From: DALYLB01 sp964468345
GTDB lineage: Bacteria > Acidobacteriota > Blastocatellia > RBC074
Reading direction: 5' to 3'
DNA length: 64,000 bases
Assembly: GCA_964468345.1 (NCBI GenBank)
Contig: CAYXVZ010000009.1
Location: 62,001 to 126,000 of the forward strand
Positions 1 to 8,721 of this stretch are shown in pieces. The position numbers were made by a program, and so were the translations under genes. The stretch's first letter is position 1, and every line of letters starts with the position of its first letter. The notes under the pieces are model-generated. The model did no database searches. It was not told the origin of the DNA and saw only the letters and a program-made list of their open reading frames with translations.

Positions 1-313
1 GTTGAAACGAGCGGATCACCGCGCCGTTCATCACCACCGGCATCGCGTAGCCCACCGGAAAGCCCCACATCGAGCCGGATTGCGGCGGCACGGCCGGATT
101 GAAATCCGAGGCCGACGGGACAAAGCCCGTATGCCCGCCCGGCCGGCGCACCCAGAACGGGATGCGCACGCCCTTCTCGGTGATCTCCTCGTAATCGAGG
201 TACTTCTTGAAAGCGTTGTAGGTTGGGGCGTTGTTTTCGAAGAATTCCGTCATGTCCTCGCGGACATTCTGCTTGTGCGAATCCTGAATATTCGCGTATT
301 CGACATTTGGCAT
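1..313 (-). CDS. Probable phage major capsid protein, N-terminal part (cut by window edge)
   Basis: The first 104 residues are visible and the reading frame stays open to base 1. The ATG at 313 follows a good ribosome binding site (GGGAG, about 6 bases upstream). No motif identifies it. The call rests on position: it is the next leftward gene after terminase, portal and a scaffold-like protein, where tailed phages usually place the capsid. The visible part has an acidic N-terminus (MPNVEYANIQ), then a Pro/Gly-rich stretch. A head decoration or protease gene is the main alternative. Confidence 0.55.
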   Translation of the reverse strand, partial: MPNVEYANIQDSHKQNVREDMTEFFENNAPTYNAFKKYLDYEEITEKGVRIPFWVRRPGGHTGFVPSASDFNPAVPPQSGSMWGFPVGYAMPVVMNGAVIRSFQ

Positions 314-329
314 CGCTTGCTCCCGATCG

Positions 330-1808
330 CTATCCGAGCCCGTAGCCGGCCCAGCGTTCTCTGGAAAACGGCGCGCCCTGCTTCGTGGACTGCTGCACCG
401 TCGTTCCATTGCCCGCCGGTCCGGAGAGAACCGGACGCGTCTTTGCCGCCGCCAACCGGGTATCGATCTCCTCCACCCGCGCCGCCGTCTGCCCGCCCAG
501 CGCCTGCGCCAGCTTGAGCGCCACGACATTGAGTTTCGCCTTCACCTGCAGCACCGCCGCATCCGTCCGCTGCTGCGCGGTCTTGAGCGCGAACTCGTCA
601 CGATACTGCGCGAAGGAAGGATGTTTGCCATACGCCTCGTACTGCTTGAAGAGGCCGGCGGATTGCGCGGCTTCGGCGAGCGCCTGGTCGAGCCCTTCCA
701 CCTGCACGCCAAGCGCTTCGAGCGCCGGCGCGATGGCAAACCGCAGATCCGGATCGAGCATGCTGGCGAGCGTCGCTTTCACGACGCCCTGCTGCACGGC
801 ATTGATCGTCGGATCGGAGGAAAATTGAACCTGGTCGGCGAGATTGTTGACGATGGAGTCGAGCGAGGATTGCCGAAGCTCCGCAACGTAGGCCTCGCGC
901 GACGTGCCGAGATCCCGCTGAAAGGCGTCGACCTCCTGCTGCCGCTGCTTTTCCTGCCATTGCTTAACGCTGTCCTTGAACTGCCGGTCCTCGAGCCGTT
1001 CATTGGCGTCTTCGAGAATCGCGGCCTGCGTCTCCTTCGGCATGTTCCAGAAGTCCTTGAGCACATCCGGCCGCAAGGTCTTATAAGCCTCGCGATACGC
1101 TTCCGGGACCTCATTGAGCCGGCTTGTCCCCGGCGACTCCAATCCCTCGATTTGCAATTCGCCCGAACTGAATTTCCGGTACTGCTCCACATGATCGGGA
1201 TTGAGCCCCAGCTCGGTGAAGACCTCGCGTAGTAACGGCTGCCCGGTCTCGCCTGGCCAGTGCAGCAATTCCTCAAAAAGCCGCGCCGGCATCCCCGGCG
1301 ATTGCGTTGCGAGCATCTCGATCCCCGGCTTCACGTCGTATTGCGGAAGGCCAGAGACCGGATCGAACTGGAGATTTCCCTTCTCATCCGTTTTGAAATT
1401 CCGGAACGCCCGGATCACATCGAGCTCCGACTGGATTGCGGCAGGGTCGCCGTAGGTTTCCAACCCTTTCCAATTCTCAGTCCTCGCCTTCAGGTCCCGG
1501 TGATCCTTTTCGAGCGCGTCGTAGCCCTGCTTGATCTGGCCGAAGCGATCCCGCCATTGTCTCGGCGCCATTCGCAACTCATCCTCGGTTGGGAACAGCA
1601 CGGCAGCGGCGTCACTGCCGTCGGAAGAAGCAGCTACGTTGGGCGCGCCGGCCATAGGAAGCGAAGTTCCCGCGAGCGCGGCCGCGCCTGATTGAGTGGC
1701 TCCGTCAACGCCGGCGCGGTCACCGGCCGTCGGCGCAGGACTTGCGCCGGTCCCTGCAGGAGCTGCCGCAGGAGCAGAAGATTCAACCGCTGAAATTGGT
1801 TCGTCCAT
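330..1808 (-). CDS. Probable phage scaffolding protein
   Basis: 492 residues. The first ~70 are Ala/Pro/Ser/Gly-rich and probably disordered. The rest is rich in Glu, Gln, Lys, Arg and Ala with long predicted helices and coiled-coil character. It contains no Cys and no enzyme motif. Size, composition and position between portal and presumed capsid fit a head scaffolding protein, which guides coat assembly and leaves the prohead. The stop codon is 17 bases before the next gene's start. Function is inferred from context and composition; there is no diagnostic motif. Confidence 0.6.
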   Translation of the reverse strand: MDEPISAVESSAPAAAPAGTGASPAPTAGDRAGVDGATQSGAAALAGTSLPMAGAPNVAASSDGSDAAAVLFPTEDELRMAPRQWRDRFGQIKQGYDALEKDHRDLKARTENWKGLETYGDPAAIQSELDVIRAFRNFKTDEKGNLQFDPVSGLPQYDVKPGIEMLATQSPGMPARLFEELLHWPGETGQPLLREVFTELGLNPDHVEQYRKFSSGELQIEGLESPGTSRLNEVPEAYREAYKTLRPDVLKDFWNMPKETQAAILEDANERLEDRQFKDSVKQWQEKQRQQEVDAFQRDLGTSREAYVAELRQSSLDSIVNNLADQVQFSSDPTINAVQQGVVKATLASMLDPDLRFAIAPALEALGVQVEGLDQALAEAAQSAGLFKQYEAYGKHPSFAQYRDEFALKTAQQRTDAAVLQVKAKLNVVALKLAQALGGQTAARVEEIDTRLAAAKTRPVLSGPAGNGTTVQQSTKQGAPFSRERWAGYGLG

Positions 1809-1982
1809 AATTTTTATCGATAGACCGCTATGAAATTAGATTGCTCTGTAGAAGGAGATTTTTCAGAGATATAACTTTTCAGCCCATCCCTTCTGCTTTA
1901 GCATCCCCCTCGTGGTGTTTGTGCTGTCTGGAAGTCTTGGGATGTCCGGAAGATAGGCCGGGTTGGGGGAGTGGCCTACATC
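1809..1982. other. Short intergenic gap in the head operon
   Basis: 174 bases between portal and scaffold genes, more AT-rich than the flanking genes. No convincing gene, terminator or consensus promoter was seen on the leftward strand. The scaffold start codon has no clear ribosome binding site. Confidence 0.4.
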
Positions 1983-4346
1983 TCAAGACTTCCACCCTTG
2001 TTTCCCTTGTTCTGGTGATAATGTTCCTGCCTGTTCTGCAACCACCTGCGCTACCTGTCCCCCAAACTCAAAATGCATCTGCGCCATTAATTCAGCCGCC
2101 AGACGCAAGGGAAAATTCTGCAGATCGAGCGCATCGTCGGTATCGAGCCATTCCGACCACCAGCGCGCCTTTTCCAGATGTGCCGGCTCGAAGGCCGACA
2201 TCGGCGGATTGATCATCTGTATCAGGCCGGCCGGATCCTGCACGCCCATCCGCAGGCCCTGCATCATCTGTTCGACGCGCGCCTGGCATCGCTGCGACAC
2301 CACGTCGTAATCGCGTGATTCGATCCGGACGTTCCAGAGCCGGGCGAGTTCCGTCACCATCTGCGGATCCTGCTGGAGCGCCTGCAGGTAGCCGATGAAG
2401 CCGCCGAAGAGCGCAAAGAACGCCATCGCATCCTCGCGCTTCGTGAACTGATTCTTCGGCGTCTCCGAATCCTTCTCGTAATCGAAGACCAGTTCCCCTT
2501 CCAGGCGCATGCCGCTGAGCCAGATGCCGCGCTGCGCGCCGTGCTTGCCGCCGAGCGGAAAGAAGCGATCGAGCGGGAAATGCCGGCGGCCGTGCTCGAC
2601 CGTCATCTCCGCGGCGCGCACGCGCACTTCCGACTTGATGCCCAGCACCGGCGCGAAGAGCGAATTCGAATTCGCGGTCGCGATTTGCGCGCCGGTCGCC
2701 GTCCGGTTGTTCACGCCCGGCAACCCGCCGCTGAAATCCGTGATGTGCATCGAGAGCTGAAACATGTGGTTCAGGAATTCCTGCGTGTACTGCACGAACT
2801 GCGGCGGCAGGCTTCCCGGCGGCATTTGCATCACGGCGTCCGCCAAGCGCCGCGTGTCGGGCAGGCGCGAAAGATCGACCGGAATGTTCGTCTTCGGATG
2901 GCCGAGATAGCCGGCTTCGTCCTCGCCGATCAGCGACGCGTCATAGAGCACCGCCGGCGTCGCCGTCGATTCCATGAAGTTCAGCCCCTGCGAATCAAAG
3001 CGGTTGATCCGCCGCTGCGGCTCGATCGCATCGGCCGCGCCGCGCCCCGCGCCCGAGAGCGCTTTCATGTGGTACACGCCGCTGACGATGTGATCGGCAT
3101 GCCGTTCGGCATAGAGCCCCAGCACGAGGCGCATGCCGTTCAGGCCCACGGCGACCAGGCCGTTCGGAAAGACTTCCGCGAGACTCTGGCCGCCCGGCAG
3201 CGGCACGCCGGCCAGCGTCTCCTCATCGCCCTTGATCTCGATGTCGGCATAGCATTCCGGCCCGAGCCACATCTCATCGAGATTCACCGCGTCCTGCCAG
3301 ATCGCCGCGTTCCGCCGGCGCATCCCGTGCGCGGAGTGCCCGCCCAGCGCCTGGCCCGACTTCGCGAGCATATCGATCACATCGAGGCCGAAATCCGATT
3401 CCGCTTTCTCGCCGCCCGGAATCTTCACATTGCCGAGCAATTGCCGGATGCGGCCGAAGGGCACGCGCTGCCGGTAGATGAACCAAGGCGAATGCTCAGC
3501 GCGGGATTTCAGATCCCACCAGCAGGCCGGCATCGGCAGCGTCTCGCAGACGAGATCGCCCATCTCGACCTCTTCCTGTCCTGTCACTGTCGGCACGGTT
3601 CCGGACGCGGGCGGTTCGACGAGCACGGCCTCGCTGCCGCATTGCGGGCAGACATTCGCCTGCATCGGATTGCCGTCCGGCCCCTCGGCCTGCTGCATGA
3701 ATTCCGCCGCCGGCGCGATCCGGCCGCAATCGCCGCAATAGCCGGCGCCTTCGCCGAGTTGAACCTCGCGATTCTCGATTACCTCGCGAATGCCGACGAT
3801 TCCCTGAATCCCCGCGTCGTGCCGGATGCGTTCGAGATAGGTTCCGAAGGTAAGGCACAGCAGCGCCTCCTGCTGATTGAACCAGGCGGAATAGAACTTC
3901 GCTTCGTAATGATCGACCCAGACGTCGGCCGCCTTCGCCGCGCCGATCGCCGCATCGGAATCCATGCCGGCCCGGACGATCACGTTCGGATTCGAGAGCA
4001 TCCACTTCGTGATCCAGTTCGTTGCGTAAAACTGCATCAGGTTCAGCGACCGCTTCGTCGTGTGATCCTCGCGCCGCGGCTGCAGCGTGCGCCATCCGCC
4101 GGTGAAGGGATCGCGCGCCAGGAGCTGCTTGCCCTCGATGAAGAGCGAGATCAATTGCCCGACGCTGATGATCTCGTTCCGGACCGACTTATCGACCTCG
4201 ATGTAATGCTCGAAGCGTTCTTTAAGCGCATCGCAAACGTAGTGCTTGTGCGCCCCGCCCTCGCGCAGCCTGCGGAAGGGTTCGAGCGGCGCCAGATTCT
4301 GTTGCCCGAAGACCGGGACCAGGGACGAAGAATTGAGCCGGCTCAT
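1983..4346 (-). CDS. Phage portal protein with embedded zinc ribbon
   Basis: 787 residues, a length typical of P22-type portals, which form the dodecameric DNA channel at one head vertex. It lies between terminase and scaffold, and the body has the usual portal texture (ADAVMQMPPGSLPPQFVQY, NNRTATGAQIA, long C-terminal helices). Residues about 204-236 carry two CxxC pairs (C204/C207, C233/C236), a probable zinc ribbon that portals normally lack. The ATG overlaps the stop of the upstream small gene (ATGA), indicating translational coupling. Confidence in portal is good; the ribbon's role is unknown. Confidence 0.8.
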   Translation of the reverse strand: MSRLNSSSLVPVFGQQNLAPLEPFRRLREGGAHKHYVCDALKERFEHYIEVDKSVRNEIISVGQLISLFIEGKQLLARDPFTGGWRTLQPRREDHTTKRSLNLMQFYATNWITKWMLSNPNVIVRAGMDSDAAIGAAKAADVWVDHYEAKFYSAWFNQQEALLCLTFGTYLERIRHDAGIQGIVGIREVIENREVQLGEGAGYCGDCGRIAPAAEFMQQAEGPDGNPMQANVCPQCGSEAVLVEPPASGTVPTVTGQEEVEMGDLVCETLPMPACWWDLKSRAEHSPWFIYRQRVPFGRIRQLLGNVKIPGGEKAESDFGLDVIDMLAKSGQALGGHSAHGMRRRNAAIWQDAVNLDEMWLGPECYADIEIKGDEETLAGVPLPGGQSLAEVFPNGLVAVGLNGMRLVLGLYAERHADHIVSGVYHMKALSGAGRGAADAIEPQRRINRFDSQGLNFMESTATPAVLYDASLIGEDEAGYLGHPKTNIPVDLSRLPDTRRLADAVMQMPPGSLPPQFVQYTQEFLNHMFQLSMHITDFSGGLPGVNNRTATGAQIATANSNSLFAPVLGIKSEVRVRAAEMTVEHGRRHFPLDRFFPLGGKHGAQRGIWLSGMRLEGELVFDYEKDSETPKNQFTKREDAMAFFALFGGFIGYLQALQQDPQMVTELARLWNVRIESRDYDVVSQRCQARVEQMMQGLRMGVQDPAGLIQMINPPMSAFEPAHLEKARWWSEWLDTDDALDLQNFPLRLAAELMAQMHFEFGGQVAQVVAEQAGTLSPEQGKQGWKS

Positions 4347-4744
4347 TCCTCGATCTGCTCCAGGCCGGCGACCAGCTCATCCCAGCTTTCGCCCGCGCGC
4401 TTGCGCTCCCACATCCGTTGTCCGACCGCTTCGCCGTAGCCCTGCTCGATGGCGCTTTGCCTATACATTTCGAGTTCCGCCTCCTCGATCGCCGTCAGTT
4501 CCCGCTCGCGATCCGGCTTTGCTTCACGCCGGGCCGGCTCGCTGATCGCGTACGTCCCTTTCGTGGTCAGCACGCGATCGACGAGCCGTTCTTCCCGGGC
4601 GCGATTCCGTTCGCGTTCGGCTTCGAGCGCAGCCGTCGCATCCGCCCGTTCCGCGCGCAGCTCCGCTTCCAGCGCTTCGCAGCGCGTTCGAAGTCGTTCA
4701 TTGTCGCGGAGGATTCGTGCGAGTTCCCGGCGGGAAATCCACAT
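4343..4744 (-). CDS. Small coiled-coil phage protein
   Basis: 133 residues. Residues 5-50 are a strongly charged Glu/Arg/Ala coiled coil (RDNERLRTRCEALEAELRAE); the remainder is acidic and helical, with two Trp near the C-terminus. It overlaps the portal start by 4 bases. No family is recognised. It sits in the terminase-portal interval, where phages often carry small head-assembly proteins, but no function can be assigned. Confidence 0.65.
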   Translation of the reverse strand: MWISRRELARILRDNERLRTRCEALEAELRAERADATAALEAERERNRAREERLVDRVLTTKGTYAISEPARREAKPDRERELTAIEEAELEMYRQSAIEQGYGEAVGQRMWERKRAGESWDELVAGLEQIEE

Positions 4745-4749
4745 CGGAA

Positions 4750-5073
4750 TTAGTCGAGGTACAGCGCGCGATTGGCGGGGTTGTTCACAGCCTGCGTCAG
4801 GTTCACCAGGCCGGCGACCGTGGTGAGCGGGCCGACCAGGGCATCCGTGATTTCCTGCGCATCGGCCCCGCGATCGATCGCAAGATTGATGCGGGATTTG
4901 AAGGGAAGGATCTCGGCGTGGACGGCCGCGTTATTTACCGCCGCTTTCAGCCCGGCGACCGTATCGGCCGCGGCGACCGAGGCATCGGTGAGCAGCACCG
5001 CTTCGCCGGCTTCCCGGCAATTGAATCCGATCATCCGCGAGAGCGGCAGTTGATCCGCGTGCAAAACAGGCAT
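4750..5073 (-). CDS. Hypothetical phage protein
   Basis: 107 residues, unrecognised. It is Ala/Val/Asp-rich with repeated short helical patterns (TVAGLKAAVNNAAVHAEI, TVAGLVNLTQAVNNPAN) that suggest an internal duplication. The start follows an AAGGAGAA ribosome binding site. It lies in the leftward packaging/head operon between terminase and portal. Confidence 0.6.
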   Translation of the reverse strand: MPVLHADQLPLSRMIGFNCREAGEAVLLTDASVAAADTVAGLKAAVNNAAVHAEILPFKSRINLAIDRGADAQEITDALVGPLTTVAGLVNLTQAVNNPANRALYLD

Positions 5074-5117
5074 GATGTTCTCCTTTCAAAAATGGATCGT
5101 GCAGATTCTGCAAACCG

Positions 5118-5411
5118 TCAGTGACCGCGGCCGGTTTTCGCGGCCTTGTGCACCGTCGAAGCCTTCGGCGGCCGGCCGGCGCGCGTCTTGGGTTGCGCAA
5201 CGACATCGGTTGTCACAACCTCGCCGTCGAGGATGGCAAGCACCGCCTTCTCGAAATCGCTTGTCGCGTTTCGCGTTTTAACGACCGCTTCGGTCTGCGC
5301 GACGAGTTGATCCCGGAAATGCATCGAAACCGCATCGAACTCCGGATCCTCCGCCGGCTTGACCTGGGACCAGGCCGCCGCGGCGATCGCTTTTACTTCC
5401 GCGTATTGCAT
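5118..5411 (-). CDS. Hypothetical phage protein
   Basis: 97 residues, unrecognised. The N-terminal ~65 residues look helical; the C-terminal tail is basic (PKTRAGRPPKASTVHKAAKTGRGH) with an AT-hook-like GRPPK, so nucleic-acid binding is possible. A clear AAAGGAG ribosome binding site precedes the ATG. It lies just downstream of the large terminase gene in the same operon. Confidence 0.6.
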   Translation of the reverse strand: MQYAEVKAIAAAAWSQVKPAEDPEFDAVSMHFRDQLVAQTEAVVKTRNATSDFEKAVLAILDGEVVTTDVVAQPKTRAGRPPKASTVHKAAKTGRGH

Positions 5412-5429
5412 AAAGCTCCTTTCGTTTCG

Positions 5430-7520
5430 TTAGCCGATCGGTTCGAAGTCGTCTCCGAACTGCCGGCGCTTTGATTTGCCCGCCACTTTCTTCTCGGCCA
5501 GCTTCCGCTGAATCAGATAGGCCAGCTCCTGTTCCGGCGTCAGGCCGAGTTGATTCGGCGACTGCTCGCGCAGGGTTTCGAGCCGGTAGGCTTCCGGAAT
5601 CTCCGCTTCGACCTTCTCTTGCTTCGTGAGCGGCGCAACGCCCGGGCCCCAGTGCGTCGCGAAGGCCCGGAGCGTGTCGATCGTGTCGTCGAGAATCTTC
5701 TCCGGCCGCATCTCCCGCACCGGCTTTCCCGCCTCTTCCGGCGGATAGTGGTACGCCGGCATTTCCATCCGCAGCAGCTTGTAGCCTTTCTCCGACTTCG
5801 AAGGCGTGACGAAGTACTTGCCCGATTGCTCGTTGAAGACCAGCCGGTATTCGTCATCGCTTGCGACGAAATAGATCCGCGCGCGTCCCGCCAGCTCCGG
5901 CCGGATCGGGTTCGGCCTTGCCGGATCGATCAGCATGATCCATTCCTGGATCTGCGGAATGCCGAGGTTGTAGTCGGTATTCCACGCCGACCAGATCTCG
6001 CCGTGCTCCTTCCGAAAGGTGTCGCGCACCTCCACCGCCTCGTGCGAGTTCTCCGAGAACGAATAACGCCGCGTAAGCCGGCCGCGCGCGTCCCGGAAAC
6101 CGAGCCGCTGCTCGATCGCCTCAATCTGCGGCTGCGCCTCACCCACCGCTGCGCCGGTCGGTTCGATCCGATGGCAGGAGAAGACGAAAACCGAGTCATG
6201 GAGCGGATAATTTGCCCTTGGCCTGGCGCAGTGCGTCACGATCCAGGGATGCGATTCCGTCTGCCCGTAATCGTGCGTCCTTCCCCAGGTCCAGTCCGCC
6301 GGCACGCGATACGAACCATCCGCCGCGAAGAAGGCCCGGTCGAGCTTGAACCGCGCGTAAAAGGCGATCAGCTCCGCCCAGGTGATCAGGCAGTATTCCT
6401 CGCGCCAGGCCGGAAAGACCTTGCCCGGCTGCGACGCATCGTAGTTCCGCTCGATCTCCTGCGCGATCTGCTGGTCCGTCATCGGCGGCCCGGTGTAACC
6501 GAAGCGCAGGCTGTCGTACCAGCGCTTGTCCTTCCAGGGATGCTCGCGCCAGTCCATCGTGAAGACGTTCGCGACGCCCGAGTGCCTGACTTCGGCATAC
6601 TTGTTAAACCGCCCTTCCGGCGTAGCCAGCATCAGCAGGCTGCGCGCCGTCTGCGAGAGCGCCGTGTATTGCGGATAACCCCCAAAGGGCCAGGTCGCGA
6701 ACTCGTCCATCAGGACCACCGTGCGCCGGCGTTGCCTGCCGACGCGGCCCGTCGGCGCCGATCCCGTGATCACCGCGCCGTTTTCCGGATTCGCGATGTT
6801 CATATAAACGAGATCGCGCTCCAGATCGAAGTTTCGCGGCAGCATCCAGAGCGGCAGCAGCCGGAGCTGGAACCGCACCTTCTCGAAGAGCGTGTCGGGA
6901 TCCTTCTTCGAATCGACGAGGTCCTCGTTCGCCGAGGTGAGCATCGCCGCAAAGCCTGGCCGGTAGCGCCATTGCTTCACGATCCAGTTGAGCGCGCCCA
7001 CCGTCGCGCCCATATCGCGGGCCTTTTCGACGAGGCCCGATTCGCGCCGGTCGAAGACCAATGATTCGAGCCAGGCGATATAGCGCTGCTGAAACTCGAA
7101 GAGCGCGAACGGCATCACCTGCAGCGGCGCGTCCGGCCGCGGATCGTAGCCCCAGGCGTAATACTCGAACCAGTGAAGCGTGTCGGCCGCGCACTTCGCA
7201 TTCTCGGCTTCGATCTCGGCCGGCGAGGCGATCCGCTCGAAATACCGAATCCGCTTTTCCGCGATCTCGGCTGCGCGCCCGAGCTGCCAGGCGATCAGCT
7301 CGATCTGATACTCGCGCGCCGCCTTCTCGACCTCCGTCCCGTCGCGCCACGCCTGCGACCGTAGCGCCTCCTGCGCTGGTGCGATCAGTTCGCGCGCGTT
7401 GATCGCTGCTTCGAGGGCCGCCACCAGCGCCGGCCCGATCTCGCGCGGTTCCTGCAGGGGTTCGAGGAGCGGCTGCACGATCGCCATCTCCTGCCGGATG
7501 ATTGCGTCGATCCCTAACAC
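5430..7520 (-). CDS. Phage terminase large subunit
   Basis: 696 residues. This is the ATPase-nuclease that cuts concatemers and pumps DNA into the prohead. Visible motifs are the terminase variant Walker A KARDMGAT (about 167-174), Walker B with catalytic acid VVLMDEF (about 268-274) and the coupling motif LMLATPEG (about 296-303). A C-terminal nuclease region includes an HDYGQTE stretch. The long N-terminal extension (~115 residues) is helical. The GTG start at 7520 overlaps the small subunit stop; an ATG at 7487 directly after AGGAG is an alternative. Function is confident, exact start is not. Confidence 0.93.
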   Translation of the reverse strand: MLGIDAIIRQEMAIVQPLLEPLQEPREIGPALVAALEAAINARELIAPAQEALRSQAWRDGTEVEKAAREYQIELIAWQLGRAAEIAEKRIRYFERIASPAEIEAENAKCAADTLHWFEYYAWGYDPRPDAPLQVMPFALFEFQQRYIAWLESLVFDRRESGLVEKARDMGATVGALNWIVKQWRYRPGFAAMLTSANEDLVDSKKDPDTLFEKVRFQLRLLPLWMLPRNFDLERDLVYMNIANPENGAVITGSAPTGRVGRQRRRTVVLMDEFATWPFGGYPQYTALSQTARSLLMLATPEGRFNKYAEVRHSGVANVFTMDWREHPWKDKRWYDSLRFGYTGPPMTDQQIAQEIERNYDASQPGKVFPAWREEYCLITWAELIAFYARFKLDRAFFAADGSYRVPADWTWGRTHDYGQTESHPWIVTHCARPRANYPLHDSVFVFSCHRIEPTGAAVGEAQPQIEAIEQRLGFRDARGRLTRRYSFSENSHEAVEVRDTFRKEHGEIWSAWNTDYNLGIPQIQEWIMLIDPARPNPIRPELAGRARIYFVASDDEYRLVFNEQSGKYFVTPSKSEKGYKLLRMEMPAYHYPPEEAGKPVREMRPEKILDDTIDTLRAFATHWGPGVAPLTKQEKVEAEIPEAYRLETLREQSPNQLGLTPEQELAYLIQRKLAEKKVAGKSKRRQFGDDFEPIG

Positions 7521-8182
7521 ACCAGGTACGTGCGGATCTGCCCATCGAATACCGCGATCTGTTCGATCGCCTGCTCGCGCGAAAGCTCCGTGTTCGCCTC
7601 GACCTTCGCCCTGGCGATCACCTTCGAGACGAGCTGCTCATAGATTCGCGTTTTCCGCCGGCGGTCTTCTTCGTTCTCTCGCGGCATTTGCTTCAAACCA
7701 AAGATATCGGCGAGCGTCTTCGCCGCATCGAGCGCGCTGTAGAGCTCAAGGTCGTAGGTCGTCTCGACGCCGATCGGCCCGGCCTCGGAGAACAGCTCCC
7801 GCTCCTTGATCCGCATCTTCCGGATCTGCCCTGTAACGCCATTTTCTCGCGCGATCGGCAGGGAGAACCGGCCGGTCTCGTCGAGCAGATCCGTGATGTC
7901 CGAATGAAGGTATTGCCCGAGGGTTCCGAGGACCTCTTCCGGTGTAATGCCGGAGCGCTTTTTCGCGCGCTCGATCCGTTCCAAAACCTTATCATTTCTT
8001 AGCAGTCTTGAGCCCTGAACGTGCGCGGAACTCTCTGCGTAACCTGCTGCCTTCGCTGCTTTTGTGGCGTTACTTGTCTTTAGATACTCAGCGGCGAATT
8101 TCTCGTGCTTCGGAGAGAGTTTTTTGGCCTTCTTGCCCGGCTTTCTTGAGGGGAATTTCTTCGAGGCTTTTCTAGCTGGCAT
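7514..8182 (-). CDS. Phage terminase small subunit
   Basis: 222 residues. A Lys-rich N-terminal tail precedes the terminase_2-type helix-turn-helix (LSPKHEKFAAEYLKTSNATKAAKAAGY at about 22-48), which recognises packaging sites in phage DNA. A helical middle and C-terminal oligomerisation region follow (NEEDRRRKTRIYEQLVSKVIARAK). It directly precedes and overlaps the large subunit gene, the usual arrangement. No strong ribosome binding site is present, so coupling to the upstream gene is likely. Confidence 0.88.
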   Translation of the reverse strand: MPARKASKKFPSRKPGKKAKKLSPKHEKFAAEYLKTSNATKAAKAAGYAESSAHVQGSRLLRNDKVLERIERAKKRSGITPEEVLGTLGQYLHSDITDLLDETGRFSLPIARENGVTGQIRKMRIKERELFSEAGPIGVETTYDLELYSALDAAKTLADIFGLKQMPRENEEDRRRKTRIYEQLVSKVIARAKVEANTELSREQAIEQIAVFDGQIRTYLVC

Positions 8183-8185
8183 GGA

Positions 8186-8566
8186 TTACTGACGGACACA
8201 GTATTGCCGCTGGATTTCTCGTTGCAGTTCAGCCTGGGTGAGCGATTGTCCGCGCGGATCATAGATCGCCTGTCGCTCTACGAGGCGCCAGGCGGAGGGG
8301 ATCGAGACCGAGACGCCCGCATGCCGATCGACGAGACGCATTTGGCCGTCTTCGAAGATAGCGACAATGCCTTTTCGCAATTCCGCCAGACGTTTGCCGA
8401 GCCGAACGAGCCATCCCCTGGCTGTGAAGAAATGCCACCAGAAGGCCGGGACGCGAAAGTCCTGCCTGCCGATCTTCACTCGGTAGGATCCATGGTTTTT
8501 TCGGGCCATAAAAACACGAAAAGCGGTGGACACACGACGGCCGTCATGAAATTCCACCGCACTCAA
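8186..8566 (-). CDS. Hypothetical phage protein, first gene of packaging operon
   Basis: 126 residues, rich in Arg, Trp and Phe (FRVPAFWWHFFTARGWLVRLGKRLAELRKG), basic, unrecognised. The frame opens with TTG at 8566; an internal ATG at 8509 (MARKNHGSYRV) is an equally plausible start. The stop is 3 bases before the terminase small subunit ATG. It could be an HNH-like or DNA-binding accessory protein, but no catalytic motif was found. Confidence 0.5.
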   Translation of the reverse strand: MSAVEFHDGRRVSTAFRVFMARKNHGSYRVKIGRQDFRVPAFWWHFFTARGWLVRLGKRLAELRKGIVAIFEDGQMRLVDRHAGVSVSIPSAWRLVERQAIYDPRGQSLTQAELQREIQRQYCVRQ

Positions 8567-8645
8567 CCCACAAGTATTTAAGGGAGCGCAAAAAGATTCA
8601 AATCAAAATTATCGTGAGATTAACAGGTAGGTCTAGAACACGAAA

Positions 8646-8674
8646 AATATAGCAGATCCTTAAAATATTGGCAA
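8646..8674 (-). promoter_or_regulatory. Predicted sigma70-type promoter for the packaging operon
   Basis: Reading leftward, TTGCCA (8674-8669), a 17-base spacer and TATATT (8651-8646) form a good sigma70-like promoter about 80 bases upstream of the first packaging gene. It lies in the AT-rich gap after the AIPR gene. Found by eye only. Confidence 0.45.
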
Positions 8675-8721
8675 TGAAGATAGCTATTTCAATCGATTAA
8701 TACTTCTAATTGTGCAATCAC

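Noticed and set aside
2541..4439. 632-codon open frame on the + strand
   Set aside because: Antisense to the portal gene, with His/Arg-rich composition and no recognisable domain.
5550..7064. 504-codon open frame on the + strand
   Set aside because: Antisense to the terminase large subunit, which has clear motifs.
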